Shown here: positions 15,985 through 25,028 of the stretch, one piece after another
Layout of the letters: each line of letters opens with the position of its first letter
How positions within the stretch are numbered: the stretch's first letter is position 1
DNA from: Ectothiorhodospiraceae bacterium
Lineage (GTDB): Bacteria; Pseudomonadota; Gammaproteobacteria; XJ16; Halofilaceae
Length of the DNA: 41,705 bases
Direction of reading: 5' to 3'
Assembly: GCA_007134775.1 (NCBI GenBank)
Contig: SLKC01000029.1
Coordinates: forward strand, 1 to 41,705
Notes under the pieces: generated by a model
What the model saw: the letters and a program-made list of their open reading frames with translations, nothing else
Told to the model about the DNA's origin: nothing
The model's database searches: none
Translations under genes and position numbers: made by a program

Positions 15985-16730
15985 TCCTCGGCCACGGGCG
16001 CCGGGGGCGGATGGCGCACCGTGGCGGCAATCCCGCTCTGGGCCTTCTCGGCGATTTGGCGCCGATCGTGTCCCGCCGGATGGATCACGGGCAGGATCTC
16101 CACTTCGATGCGCAGGCCGCGTTCACCGATCACGCGCCAGAGATTGCGCACGAAGGGCTCCTCATCGACGTAGGCGAGATCCGGGCGGCTATAGCGCAGC
16201 GCCACGGGCTGCACGGGGGCCCCGCTGCGGATCGCGGCATCAAACAGGCGCGGATGAAAGCGGCGCACGTCACGGCCGTCCGAGGTGGTGCCCTCGGGGA
16301 AAATGGCCGCGCGGTCGCCGCGGTCGAGGCGCTTGACCATCTCCTCCACCGCCGTGCCGGCCGCGTTACGCGCGCCGCGCTCGATGAAGATCGTGCCGCC
16401 ACGGGCGATGATCAGGCCGAGCAGGGGCCACTTGCGCAGCTCGTGCTTGCCGATGAAGCCGGCGTCGATGACCGTGAGCAGCGCCGAGATGTCAAGCCAG
16501 GAAACGTGGTTCGCGACGAACAGCACGGGGCCGTCGACGGTCTCGCCGCGTACCTGGAGCTCGACGCCACAGAGCGCGAGCACGCGCCGGTGCCACCAGC
16601 GGACCAGGCGCCAGTGCGCCTCGCTGCGTGGCGGTGGTGTCTTCGGCAGACCCGTCGTCGCGAGCCAGAGCCCGTGGAGCAGATGGGGCAGCAGACGGGC
16701 GAGACGGGCGAGACGGCGCAAGGTGCGCAT
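15972..16730 (-). CDS. PlsC-type 1-acyl-sn-glycerol-3-phosphate acyltransferase
   Basis: This 252-residue membrane-associated acyltransferase has the glycerolipid acyltransferase motifs: NHVSWLD (HX4D catalytic motif), FIERGARN (block II) and FPEGTTSDG (block III). An N-terminal helix rich in Leu and Arg, partly encoded by a 9-bp tandem repeat near 16690-16712, probably docks it on the membrane. Lysophosphatidate is the expected acceptor, but ornithine-lipid OlsA and other PlsC paralogs have the same motifs, so no symbol is given. ATG 16730 is used; a TTG one codon earlier is possible. It is divergent from the GT39-type gene and overlaps znuB tail to tail. Confidence 0.9.
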   Translation of the reverse strand: MRTLRRLARLARLLPHLLHGLWLATTGLPKTPPPRSEAHWRLVRWWHRRVLALCGVELQVRGETVDGPVLFVANHVSWLDISALLTVIDAGFIGKHELRKWPLLGLIIARGGTIFIERGARNAAGTAVEEMVKRLDRGDRAAIFPEGTTSDGRDVRRFHPRLFDAAIRSGAPVQPVALRYSRPDLAYVDEEPFVRNLWRVIGERGLRIEVEILPVIHPAGHDRRQIAEKAQSGIAATVRHPPPAPVAEDYRA

Positions 16731-16879
16731 CAACGGTGGCGGTCCCCGATCACGAGGGCAAACACGGGATTGTAGCCGATCGCTCGGGCGAGCTGGCGCC
16801 CGGGCTTGTCACCCGGAGCGGGCACGTCCTGTGCTAGTGTCCCAGCGCAACGGCCCCCGCCAGGGATCCCATACCGACC

Positions 16880-18400
16880 GTGCCCATCCTCCCGCGAGCC
16901 GCCTACGACGACCGCGTCTTCATCGGGGCGATCGCTGCTGCCGTAGCGATCAAGCTGGTGCTGGCCCTGCTGCTGCCCGTCACCGGTGATGAGGCCTATT
17001 TCATACAGTACGGGCGCGCCGTGGACTGGGGCGGCTTTTACGATCACCCACCGATGATCGGCTGGATCCTGTGGCTGATCGAGCGCATCAGCAGCCATCC
17101 GCTGGTACTGCGCCTGCCCGCGATCGCCGCGGCGCTGATTGTCGCGCTCGGGCTCTACCAGTTGTTGCGCCCCGTCGATCAGGGCCGTGCCCGGCTACTC
17201 GCGCTGATCCTGCTGTTCAGTCCGGTCTATCTGGTCAACGTGTTGGTGACGACGGACACGCCGCTGATCGCCTTCGGCCTGCTCTCCGCTGTGGCGCTGC
17301 AGCTCGCGCTGCGCCACGGGCGGTTGCCGCTGTTTGCCGTCGCCGGCGTGCTGCTCGGGCTCGCCTTCCTGTCGAAGTACTTCGCCGTGCTGCTGGGGGT
17401 GGCCTACCTCGTGCTGATCCCGCTCGCCGGACGTGAGCACTGGCGCGGCTTCCTACTGCTGTTCGCCAGTGCGCTGCCCTTCGGCCTGTTCAACCTCGCC
17501 TGGAATTACTGCCACTGCTGGAACCATATCCTGTTCAATGTCTTCAATCGCGCCGGTGGCAGCGGCCCCTCGCCCGAGGGGCTGGCGCTCTACGGGCTGA
17601 TGCTCGCCTACCTGTTCGCGCTGCCCGGCTGGTACCTGTTACGCGAGCGGCGCCGCCTGCGCCATGAACTGGATCTGACCGGGGGCGGCGCGTTGGTCCT
17701 CTGCGGTGGGGTCCCGCTGCTGCTCTTCGCCCTGGTGGCTCTGTTCTTCCCCGGCGGGGATATTGGCCTGCACTGGCCACTGCTCTTTGTGCCCCTGGTT
17801 ATGGCCGCCGGCATCGGGTTGTCACAGGAGGACCTCGCGCGCGGCGTGCGCTTCATGGCCTGGTTCGGGGGCGGGCATGCCCTGATCCTGGGGGGGGTGC
17901 TCGCGATGCCGGTGCAGGTCTTCGATGGCCGGACGATCGCGCGCGATGCCGTGTTCTATCTGGAGCCGACTGCCTATACGGCCGCGATCGCCGAATTCGA
18001 GGGCGATTTCCATGCCACGGACAGCTATGCGCGCGCCGCCGTTTCCAGCTACTACAGCCGCCACCACTGGCGGGTATTCGGCACGGGCAGCCGTCATGGC
18101 CGCCTTGATGACACGCTGACCGACTGGCGCGAGCACGACGGCGACACCATGGTTTTTTTGAGCCGCGACCACGACATCGATCGCGACGCGCTCACGCCCC
18201 ATTTCACGGCCGTCGAGATCGAGACCTTCCGGGCGGCCGGCCAGGCGTTCGAGGTCGCCCGCGCCGAGGACTTCGATTACACCGCCTATCGCGACAGTGT
18301 TCTGCGTGAGATCCGCGATCGTTACTACGCCCTGCCGCACTGGCTGCCGATGGGCGGCTGTCCCTTCCTGGAGCGCTACTTTCCAGAGGCCGTCGACTGA
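16880..18400 (+). CDS. Glycosyltransferase family 39 (ArnT/PMT-like) membrane protein
   Basis: This 506-residue multi-pass protein resembles the protein-mannosyltransferase/ArnT superfamily, which uses polyprenyl-phosphate sugars. The first periplasmic loop, [20 protein letters not shown] followed by HPP, holds the conserved acidic catalytic residue, and around ten membrane helices follow to about residue 350. The remaining 150 residues form an acidic soluble domain without a recognised motif. The GTG start at 16880 gives the usual short cytoplasmic N-terminus before the first helix. Neither the sugar nor the acceptor is known; lipid A or a cell-surface polymer is likely for the family. Confidence 0.88.
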   Translation: MPILPRAAYDDRVFIGAIAAAVAIKLVLALLLPVTGDEAYFIQYGRAVDWGGFYDHPPMIGWILWLIERISSHPLVLRLPAIAAALIVALGLYQLLRPVDQGRARLLALILLFSPVYLVNVLVTTDTPLIAFGLLSAVALQLALRHGRLPLFAVAGVLLGLAFLSKYFAVLLGVAYLVLIPLAGREHWRGFLLLFASALPFGLFNLAWNYCHCWNHILFNVFNRAGGSGPSPEGLALYGLMLAYLFALPGWYLLRERRRLRHELDLTGGGALVLCGGVPLLLFALVALFFPGGDIGLHWPLLFVPLVMAAGIGLSQEDLARGVRFMAWFGGGHALILGGVLAMPVQVFDGRTIARDAVFYLEPTAYTAAIAEFEGDFHATDSYARAAVSSYYSRHHWRVFGTGSRHGRLDDTLTDWREHDGDTMVFLSRDHDIDRDALTPHFTAVEIETFRAAGQAFEVARAEDFDYTAYRDSVLREIRDRYYALPHWLPMGGCPFLERYFPEAVD

Positions 18401-18459
18401 CACCGGGAGGGCATCAGACCGGCGACGAGGCAGGTGGTGTCACGTACAATGCCGTGCCC

Positions 18460-19251
18460 ATGATCGACTACCCCGACATCGACCCCGTCGCCATCGACCT
18501 CGGCCCGGTGGCCATCCACTGGTACGGCCTGATGTACCTGGTCGGCTTCGCCGCGGCCTGGCTACTGATGCGTTACCGGGCGAAGCGCTCGGGTGGGCGC
18601 TGGAGCCAGGACCTGATCGATGATCTGGTCTTCTTCGCGGCCGTGGGTGTCATCGTCGGCGCGCGGATCGGCTATATCCTCTTCTATCAGTACGAGGCCT
18701 GGCTGTCCGATCCGACCATGCTGCTGCGCGTGTGGGAGGGCGGCATGTCGTTCCACGGGGGGCTGCTTGGCGTCGTCGCAGCCGCCTGGTGGGTGGCGCG
18801 CAAGCATGGGGTGCACATGGTCGATCTTGCCGACTTCGGCCTGCCAATGGCGCCGATCGGACTGGGTGCGGGGCGTATCGGCAACTTCATCAATGGCGAA
18901 CTCTGGGGGCGGGTGACCGAGGTGCCCTGGGGCATGGTCTTTCCCGGCGCGGGACCGGACCCGCGCCATCCATCGCAGCTCTACCAGGCTACCCTGGAAG
19001 GGCTCGTGCTCTTTGCGGTGCTCTGGTGGTTCTCCGCGAAGCCGCGGCCGCGCTTTGCGGTAACCGGGCTGTTCCTGCTCCTCTACGGTGTCTTCCGTGG
19101 ATTCGTCGAATTTTTCCGTGAGCCCGATGCCCACATCGGCTATCTCGCCTTCGGTTGGCTGACCATGGGGCAGTTGCTCAGCCTGCCGGTGATGCTCGCC
19201 GGTGCGATCATGCTCTGGCTCGCCTATGGCCGTGGCCAGGGGAGCGGGTGA
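18460..19251 (+). CDS. lgt: Prolipoprotein diacylglyceryl transferase
   Basis: Lgt transfers diacylglycerol from phosphatidylglycerol to the lipobox cysteine of prolipoproteins, the first step of lipoprotein maturation. The 263-residue, seven-helix protein has [27 protein letters not shown] and the signature [14 protein letters not shown] with its essential arginine and asparagine. ATG 18460 is used; a GTG two codons earlier (18454) is equally possible. A TACAAT lies at 18445-18450, very close to the start, so transcripts might have a short leader. Its TGA shares one base with the thyA ATG. Clients in this window include RlpA and the lipoprotein at 40738. Confidence 0.96.
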   Translation: MIDYPDIDPVAIDLGPVAIHWYGLMYLVGFAAAWLLMRYRAKRSGGRWSQDLIDDLVFFAAVGVIVGARIGYILFYQYEAWLSDPTMLLRVWEGGMSFHGGLLGVVAAAWWVARKHGVHMVDLADFGLPMAPIGLGAGRIGNFINGELWGRVTEVPWGMVFPGAGPDPRHPSQLYQATLEGLVLFAVLWWFSAKPRPRFAVTGLFLLLYGVFRGFVEFFREPDAHIGYLAFGWLTMGQLLSLPVMLAGAIMLWLAYGRGQGSG

Positions 19252-20045
19252 TGCGCAGCTACCTGGACCTGCTCGCCGAGGTGCGCCACCACGGCACGCC
19301 CAAGGGCGACCGCACGGGCACGGGCACGCGCTCGGTCTTCGGTCGCCAGTTGCGCTTTGATCTCGCGGCCGGCTTCCCCGTGGTGACGACGAAGAAGGTC
19401 CATCTGCGCTCGGTGATCCACGAGCTGCTCTGGTTTCTCCGCGGTGATACCAATGTCGCCTACCTCCAGGCCAACGGGGTCCGGATCTGGAACGAGTGGG
19501 CGGGGCCGGACGGCGATCTCGGCCCGGTCTATGGGGCGCAGTGGCGGTCGTGGCCCGCGCCCGATGGCCGCCGTATCGATCAATTCGCTGAGGTCATCGA
19601 TACCCTGCGGCGGGATCCCGACTCGCGCCGGCTGGTGGTCTCGGCCTGGAATGTGGCCGATCTACCCGCGATGGCACTCGCGCCCTGCCACTGCCTGTTC
19701 CAGTTCCATGTCGCTGACGATCGCCTCTCCTGCCAGCTCTATCAGCGCAGCGCGGACCTCTTCCTCGGCGTGCCCTTCAACATCGCGTCCTATGCGTTGC
19801 TCACGCACATGGTGGCGCATGTGACCGATCTGGCCCCGGGCGAACTGGTGCATACCTTCGGCGATGCCCACGTCTACAACAACCACTTCGCCGCGGTCGA
19901 CGAGCAGCTCACGCGCACCCCGCGGGCGCTGCCGCGGCTGTCGCTGGCGCCGCAGGTGACGGATCTGTTTGCCTTCGATTATGATCACATCCGGATCGAG
20001 GGCTACGATCCGCATCCCGCGATTCCTGCCCCGGTGGCCGTATGA
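19251..20045 (+). CDS. thyA: Thymidylate synthase
   Basis: ThyA methylates dUMP to dTMP using methylene-tetrahydrofolate, producing dihydrofolate that FolA then reduces. At 264 residues it is the same length as Escherichia coli ThyA. The nucleophile is Cys146 in [10 protein letters not shown]. Other conserved parts are [48 protein letters not shown] and [12 protein letters not shown]. The ATG overlaps the lgt stop by one base (TGATG), and the stop overlaps the folA start (ATGA), so the three genes are probably translationally coupled. The methylene-folate it consumes can come from the glycine cleavage system. Confidence 0.98.
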   Translation: MRSYLDLLAEVRHHGTPKGDRTGTGTRSVFGRQLRFDLAAGFPVVTTKKVHLRSVIHELLWFLRGDTNVAYLQANGVRIWNEWAGPDGDLGPVYGAQWRSWPAPDGRRIDQFAEVIDTLRRDPDSRRLVVSAWNVADLPAMALAPCHCLFQFHVADDRLSCQLYQRSADLFLGVPFNIASYALLTHMVAHVTDLAPGELVHTFGDAHVYNNHFAAVDEQLTRTPRALPRLSLAPQVTDLFAFDYDHIRIEGYDPHPAIPAPVAV

Positions 20046-20539
20046 CGCACACGCTCAGTCTCATGGTGGCGATGGACCGCAACCGGCTGATCGGCCGTGA
20101 CGGCGACTTGCCCTGGCACCTGCCCGCCGATCTGCGCTGGTTCCGCCACCACACGGTAGGCAAGCCGATCGTGATGGGGCGGCACACCTGGGAGTCCATC
20201 GGCCGCGCCCTGCCGGATCGAACAAGTATCGTGCTCACACGCGACCCGGCGTATCGCGCCGAGGGGGCGATCGTCGTTGACGCTTTCCAGTCGGCGCTCA
20301 TGGCCGCCGGCGATGTGCCCGAGGTGATGGTCATCGGTGGGGGGGTGCTGTTCGACGAGACGATCCACTTCGCCGATCGGCTCTACATCACGGTCGTGGA
20401 GGGGGAGTTCGAGGGCGATACGTGGTTCCCGCTGTTCGACACGAGCGAGTGGCATGAGGTGCAGCGCGAGCACCACGAGCCGGACGAGCGCAATCCCTGG
20501 CCGTATACCTTCCTGATTCTCGAGCGCGTGAGCGGGTGA
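20042..20539 (+). CDS. folA: Dihydrofolate reductase
   Basis: FolA reduces dihydrofolate to tetrahydrofolate with NADPH. The 165-residue protein shows [20 protein letters not shown] with the catalytic acidic residue in the following PADLRWFR, then [12 protein letters not shown] and [10 protein letters not shown] for cofactor binding. The C-terminal strand pair [14 protein letters not shown] is typical. It is coupled to thyA by a 4-nt overlap, a frequent pairing because ThyA generates dihydrofolate. A 68-bp gap separates its stop from the convergent apaH stop, with no obvious T-tract terminator. Confidence 0.97.
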   Translation: MTHTLSLMVAMDRNRLIGRDGDLPWHLPADLRWFRHHTVGKPIVMGRHTWESIGRALPDRTSIVLTRDPAYRAEGAIVVDAFQSALMAAGDVPEVMVIGGGVLFDETIHFADRLYITVVEGEFEGDTWFPLFDTSEWHEVQREHHEPDERNPWPYTFLILERVSG

Positions 20540-20607
20540 CGCGAGCAGCGCCAGGCGTCGGCTCCATCGGGTTGCGTCCGGTGCTGCGCTAGGCGTGTCC
20601 GTCGAGG

Positions 20608-21441
20608 TCAGCGCCGACGCGGTTGCTGGTGGCCGGTGCAGTCGAGCTGGACGACGCGGGCGGGGTCGTCGAGGCAGAGTGCGGTTAGGGCGCCGCCCCA
20701 GAGGCAGCCGGCGTCGAGGCCGTAGGTACCGGCTTGGTGTCGGTAGCCGAGGGTGGACCAGTGGCCGAAGACGATGCGCAGGTCGGCGTTGGCGCGTCCG
20801 GGTACGTCGAACCAGGGCCGTAGGTCGGCAGGCTGTGAGCCGGGCGGGCCCGAGGGGCCGAAATCCAGCTCCCCGTCCACCGTGCAGTAACGCATTCGGG
20901 TGAAGGCGTTGATGGCGAAGCGGTGGCGCTCCGTGCCCGCCAGAGCGGGTGACCATGCGGCGGGCTCGTCACCGTACATCCACGTGAATACTTGCGCGTA
21001 ATCGGGTGCGCGCAGCAGCGCCTCGACCTCGCCGGCGAGCTGTTGCGCGGTCGCGAGATCCCAGACGGGGGGGAGCCCTGCGTGGACCAGGGTGAAGCCG
21101 AGTTCGGCGTCGTGGTGGAGCAGTGGCCGCCGCCGCAGCCAGTCGAGCAGGGCCTCGCGGTCGGGGGCGTCGAGCACGTCGTCGAAGGTGTCCTTGCCGC
21201 GCGGGGTGCGGCTGCCGTGGGCGGCGGCGAGCAGGTGGAGGTCGTGGTTGCCCAGCACCACCACGGCGGCGTCGCCGAGATCGCGGACGAAGCGCAGGGT
21301 CGCCGCGGAATGGGGACCGCGGTTGACCAGGTCACCGACGAACCAGAGGCGGTCGCGTTCGGGGTGGAAGTCGATGCGTTCGAGCAGCGCCTGCAGCTCG
21401 TCGAGGCAGGCGTGGACGTCGCCGATGGCCCAGGTGGTCAT
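20608..21441 (-). CDS. apaH: Bis(5'-nucleosyl)-tetraphosphatase, symmetrical
   Basis: ApaH splits diadenosine tetraphosphate into two ADP and in enterobacteria also removes Np4 caps from RNA. The 277-residue metallophosphatase has the blocks GDVHACLDEL, FVGDLVNRGP and LGNHDLHLLA, plus a late histidine in IVFGHWSTLGY. Length and order match the family. It is the last gene of the lptD-surA-pdxA-rsmA-apaG-apaH cluster and lies 11 bp after apaG. The last residues are very basic (HQQPRRR). Confidence 0.97.
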   Translation of the reverse strand: MTTWAIGDVHACLDELQALLERIDFHPERDRLWFVGDLVNRGPHSAATLRFVRDLGDAAVVVLGNHDLHLLAAAHGSRTPRGKDTFDDVLDAPDREALLDWLRRRPLLHHDAELGFTLVHAGLPPVWDLATAQQLAGEVEALLRAPDYAQVFTWMYGDEPAAWSPALAGTERHRFAINAFTRMRYCTVDGELDFGPSGPPGSQPADLRPWFDVPGRANADLRIVFGHWSTLGYRHQAGTYGLDAGCLWGGALTALCLDDPARVVQLDCTGHQQPRRR

Positions 21442-21452
21442 GCGAGCCGGCC

Positions 21453-21839
21453 TCAGTGCAGCGTGCGCGGTGTCGTCAGCAGGAACTCGGGGATGGCCGC
21501 CTTGAATGCGGTGCCATGGTCATCGACGAGGTGATAGTGCCCCTTCATCGTGCCCATGGCGGTCCGCAGTTGCGCCCCGGAGGTGTACTGAAAGCCCTCG
21601 CCGGGGCGCAGGTAGGGCTGCTCTCCGACGACGCCATCACCCTCCACCTCCTGGACGCGGCCCTCGGCGTCGGTGATGAGCCAGTGGCGCGAGATCAGGC
21701 GTGCCGGTGTATCGCCCTCGTTGTGGATGGTGACGGTGTAGGCGAACACGTACCGACTCTCCGCGGGCGCGGATTCCCCTTCGAGGTAGGCGGTTTCCAC
21801 ATGGATGCGGATGTTCTCGCCCGGGTTGTCGCTGGTCAT
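21453..21839 (-). CDS. apaG: ApaG/CorD family protein
   Basis: ApaG is a small protein with an immunoglobulin-like beta-sandwich. It is linked to cobalt/magnesium resistance phenotypes in enterobacteria, and its biochemical role is unsettled. The 128-residue product shows YVFAYTVTIHNEGDTPARL, SRHWLITDAEGRVQEVEGDG, the glycine-rich GVVGEQPYLRPGEGFQYTSG and GTMKGHY. ATG 21839 is preferred over an upstream in-frame start at 21872 because it gives the family N-terminus. It sits between rsmA, 48 bp upstream, and apaH. Confidence 0.96.
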   Translation of the reverse strand: MTSDNPGENIRIHVETAYLEGESAPAESRYVFAYTVTIHNEGDTPARLISRHWLITDAEGRVQEVEGDGVVGEQPYLRPGEGFQYTSGAQLRTAMGTMKGHYHLVDDHGTAFKAAIPEFLLTTPRTLH

Positions 21840-21887
21840 CGCTACGCCCCTCGTGCTGCGGTCGGCGCGCATGATAACAGGCCGGCT

Positions 21888-22676
21888 TCAGCGGGCGTCG
21901 TCGGCAGCGACCGTAGCGGCCAGCGCGGCGAATTCGGCGACGGTCAGCCGCTCGGGGCGCAGCCCCGGGTCGACGCCGCAGCCGGTGATGGCGTCCGCTG
22001 TCAGCAGCGGTGCGAGGGTGCGGCGCAGGGTCTTGCGCCGGCCGCCGAAGGCGCGGCGCACGATGTCGGCGTAGGCGCGCGCCTGCCCGCCTTGCACGAC
22101 GGGCTCGGTCAGCGGGGTCAGGCGCGCCACGGCCGAATCCACTCGGGGCGGCGGGCGGAAGGCGCCCGGGGCGAGGCGGAACAGCGACTCGACCCGGCAG
22201 TAGGCCTGCAGCATCACCGCCAGTCGCCCGCGCGCGGGTTCGCCGGGCGCGGCGGCCATGCGCTCGACGACCTCGCGCTGGAGCATGACGTGCATGTCGG
22301 CGATCCAGGCGAGCTGATCGAGCAGGTGGAACAGCAGCGGTGTGGAGATGTTGTAGGGCAGGTTGCCCACGAGCCGCAGCCGGCGGCCCACGGCGAGCGT
22401 GGCAAGGTCGACGGTCAGCGCGTCGCCGACGTGTACATGCAGCCGATCGGCCGCGGTGACGACGCCGGGCAGGCGCGCTGCCAGGTCGCGGTCGATCTCG
22501 ATGGCATCGACGCGGCCCGCAGCCGCGACCAGCGGCTCAGTCAGTACGCCCTCTCCCGGGCCGATCTCGCAGATGTGATCGTCTGTCTGCGGAGCGATGG
22601 CGTCGATGATCCGGGCGACCGCTTGGCGGTCGTGCAGAAAGTGCTGACCCCAGCGCTTGCGCGGTCGATGGCTCAT
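21888..22676 (-). CDS. rsmA: 16S rRNA (adenine1518/1519-N6)-dimethyltransferase
   Basis: RsmA (KsgA) dimethylates two adjacent adenines in helix 45 of 16S rRNA late in small-subunit assembly. The 262-residue protein starts RKRWGQHFLHD, then has SAM motif I CEIGPGEGVLTEPL, an acidic motif II (AIEIDRDLA) and the catalytic LVGNLPYNIS, followed by the helical C-terminal domain. The ATG overlaps the pdxA stop in ATGA. KsgA loss gives kasugamycin resistance in enterobacteria. The neighbours surA-pdxA upstream and apaG-apaH downstream follow the classical gammaproteobacterial order. Confidence 0.97.
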   Translation of the reverse strand: MSHRPRKRWGQHFLHDRQAVARIIDAIAPQTDDHICEIGPGEGVLTEPLVAAAGRVDAIEIDRDLAARLPGVVTAADRLHVHVGDALTVDLATLAVGRRLRLVGNLPYNISTPLLFHLLDQLAWIADMHVMLQREVVERMAAAPGEPARGRLAVMLQAYCRVESLFRLAPGAFRPPPRVDSAVARLTPLTEPVVQGGQARAYADIVRRAFGGRRKTLRRTLAPLLTADAITGCGVDPGLRPERLTVAEFAALAATVAADDAR

Positions 22677-23653
22677 CCGGGGGCCTCGCGCTCGGCCAGG
22701 GTGAGGGCGACATCGAAGGCGGCGTACAGGCTGCCCGCCTCGGCGCGGCCGCTGCCCGCGAGATCGAGCGCGGTGCCATGGTCCACGGAGGTGCGGATGA
22801 AGGGCAGGCCCAGCGTAACGTTGACCGCCTGACCGAAGCCGGCGTACTTGAGCACGGGCAACCCCTGGTCGTGGTACATCGCCAGTACGGCGTCGGCGCC
22901 TTCGAGATGGCGCGGTGTGAATGCGGTGTCGGCCGGCAGGGGGCCGGTAAGCCGCAGCCCGGCGGCGCGCAGGCGGGTGAGGGCGGGCTCGATGATGGTT
23001 CCTTCCTCGTGGCCGAGGTGTCCGCCTTCGCCGGCATGCGGATTGAGGCCGAGGACGAGGACCTGCGGCTCGCTGATGCCGAAACGCCTCGTCAGTTCGT
23101 CGACCAGGGTGTGGCAGCTGCGCTCGATGCGCCCGGCGGTGATCTGCCCGGGTACGTCGCGTAGCGGCAGGTGCGTGGTTACCAGCGCGACTCGCAGCCG
23201 TTCGGCAATCAGCATCATGACGGGCAGGCAGCCGGTGTCTTCGGCGAGGTACTCGGTGTGCCCGCTGAAGGCGATGCCCGCTGCGTTGATTACGCCCTTG
23301 TGCACGGGGCCGGTCACGAGCGCGTCAAAGGTGCCGTCGAGGCAGCCGGCCCGCGCGCGCCGCAGAGCCTCGACGACGGCAGGGGCGTTGCGCGGATCGA
23401 GGCGACCGGCGACGACGGGGGCGGCGCGCGCTACGGCGAGGACGGCGATCTCGCCCGCTTGTTGCGGGCGCGCTGGGGCATTGGGGTCGAAGGTGTAGGG
23501 CGAGAGCGTGATCCCGAGGGCGTCGGCGCGCGCTGTGAGGGTCTCGGGGTCGGCGATGACCACGCGCTCGACCGGGCTGGCTGTCGCGGCCAGCCGCGCC
23601 GTGATATCGGGCCCGATGCCGGCCGGCTCGCCCGGCGTCAGGGCGATGCGCAA
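22673..23653 (-). CDS. pdxA: 4-hydroxythreonine-4-phosphate dehydrogenase
   Basis: PdxA oxidises 4-phosphohydroxy-threonine in the DXP-dependent pathway to pyridoxal phosphate. The N-terminal block LTPGEPAGIGPD is diagnostic. Metal-binding histidine regions occur in SGHTEYLAEDTG, VTTHLPLRDV and NPHAGEGGHLG-type segments, and LPADTAFTPRH and MYHDQGLPVLKY follow. No ATG or GTG fits. The start is taken as the TTG at 23653, giving 326 residues, close to the usual 329. That codon lies one base beyond the surA stop (TGACTTG), which suggests strong coupling. Confidence 0.95.
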   Translation of the reverse strand: MRIALTPGEPAGIGPDITARLAATASPVERVVIADPETLTARADALGITLSPYTFDPNAPARPQQAGEIAVLAVARAAPVVAGRLDPRNAPAVVEALRRARAGCLDGTFDALVTGPVHKGVINAAGIAFSGHTEYLAEDTGCLPVMMLIAERLRVALVTTHLPLRDVPGQITAGRIERSCHTLVDELTRRFGISEPQVLVLGLNPHAGEGGHLGHEEGTIIEPALTRLRAAGLRLTGPLPADTAFTPRHLEGADAVLAMYHDQGLPVLKYAGFGQAVNVTLGLPFIRTSVDHGTALDLAGSGRAEAGSLYAAFDVALTLAEREAPG

Positions 23654-23654
23654 G

Positions 23655-24980
23655 TCAGTCCCCCGCGCCCAGACGTTCGAGGCGTTTTTCGATGAAGGCT
23701 TCGTCGCGCAGCTCGGAGATCCAGCGTTCGGTCTCCTCTTCCACCAGGTTGCGGAACAGGCGCTGCTCGGCCTCGGCGCGCAGATGGCGGTCGTCGCCCT
23801 CGGCCTCACGCCGTTGTTGTACCTCGGCGATATGCCATCCCTCCTCGGTCTGGAAGGGCTCACTGATCTCGCCAACGCCCAGGTCGTCGATCACTTCCTG
23901 GAAAGCGGGGCTGACATCGCCGGGGCCGAACCAGCCCATCTCACCGCCCTCGTCGGCCGAGGCGGGGTCGTCGGAGTGGGTGGCGGCGAGATCGTTGAAC
24001 GCTTCGCCCGCGTCGAGGCGACGGCGGAGCTCGTGGATGCGTTCGCGGGCGGCATCGTCGGCGGCTTGTTCCCTGTCGCCGCTGCGGATGAAGATCTGGC
24101 GTGCGCGCGTCTCGGTGACGGTCTGTGCACCCCCGCGCCTATCTGCAAGGCGTAGGATGTGGAAGCCGTTGGAACTCTCCAGCGGCTCGGAGAGATCGCC
24201 GGGCTGGAGTCCTTCAAGGGCCTCGACGAAGAGCGTGGGCAGCTGGTCCTGCCCCCGCCAGCCGAGATCGCCCCCCTCCTGTGCCTGGGGTCCGTCCGAG
24301 TGCTCGGCCGCGAGTTCGGCGAAGTCGGCGCCCGCTTCGAGCTGTGCGATCACTGCGCGTGCCTCACGCCGCTTCTCGGCAACGGCTTCGTCGTCGGCAC
24401 CGCTCGGTGTCGAGATCAGGATATGTTCGATTCGGTATTCGCGATCCGCGGTGTCCGCTTCCTCCGCCATTTCCGCGACGAGGTCGTCGATTTCCTGTTC
24501 GGCGACATTGACCCGGCTGTGTACCGCCCCCTGCTGGAGCTGCTGCATGATGAGCTGGTTGCGCACATCCTCGCGTAATGTCGAGAAGTCGACGCCCTGG
24601 GCGGCAAACTGCTCACGCAGACCGCTGATGTCGGTGTTGTTGTCCGCGGCGATCTGCTGCAGGGCGCGGTTGACGGCCTCGTCATCGACCGAGAGCCCGA
24701 ACCGGCGGGCGCGCTGCAGTTGCAGCTCTTCCGTGATCAGTTGATCCAGTATGCGCTCGCGCAGCACGTCATCGCTCGGTGGGCTCTCGCCCCGCTGCAG
24801 CATCTGCTGGCGGACCATCGCGACCTCCTCTTCGAGGTCGCTGGCCAGGATGACGTTGTCGTTGACCACGGCGACGATACGCTCCAGCGGTCGCGCCTCC
24901 GCCGCCAGGGCCGACGGAAATAGCGCGCCGAGCGCGAGCAGGGTGGCGAGTAGGGGCGCAGAGAGTTGCAACAGGCGCAT
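23655..24980 (-). CDS. surA: Periplasmic chaperone/peptidyl-prolyl isomerase
   Basis: SurA escorts unfolded outer-membrane proteins, including LptD, across the periplasm. The 441-residue precursor has a signal peptide (MRLLQLSAPLLATLLALGA onward, cleaved near residue 27). It then has the chaperone N-domain beginning LERIVAVVNDNVILASDLEEE and two parvulin domains at about residues 175-280 and 285-390, with GGDLGWRGQDQLP and GGEMGWFGPGDVS signatures. The C-terminal helix that packs on the N-domain is also present. The protein is strikingly acidic. It follows lptD by 48 bp, as in many gammaproteobacteria. Confidence 0.97.
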   Translation of the reverse strand: MRLLQLSAPLLATLLALGALFPSALAAEARPLERIVAVVNDNVILASDLEEEVAMVRQQMLQRGESPPSDDVLRERILDQLITEELQLQRARRFGLSVDDEAVNRALQQIAADNNTDISGLREQFAAQGVDFSTLREDVRNQLIMQQLQQGAVHSRVNVAEQEIDDLVAEMAEEADTADREYRIEHILISTPSGADDEAVAEKRREARAVIAQLEAGADFAELAAEHSDGPQAQEGGDLGWRGQDQLPTLFVEALEGLQPGDLSEPLESSNGFHILRLADRRGGAQTVTETRARQIFIRSGDREQAADDAARERIHELRRRLDAGEAFNDLAATHSDDPASADEGGEMGWFGPGDVSPAFQEVIDDLGVGEISEPFQTEEGWHIAEVQQRREAEGDDRHLRAEAEQRLFRNLVEEETERWISELRDEAFIEKRLERLGAGD

Positions 24981-25028
24981 CAATGGGCTCAGTCCGTACT
25001 GGCGGTGGTCGGGTTCCCGGGGCGTGCG

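Noticed and set aside
16687-16715. 9-bp tandem repeat (GGGCGAGAC) near the acyltransferase start
   Set aside because: It simply encodes the Arg-Leu-Ala repeat of the N-terminal helix and has only about three copies.
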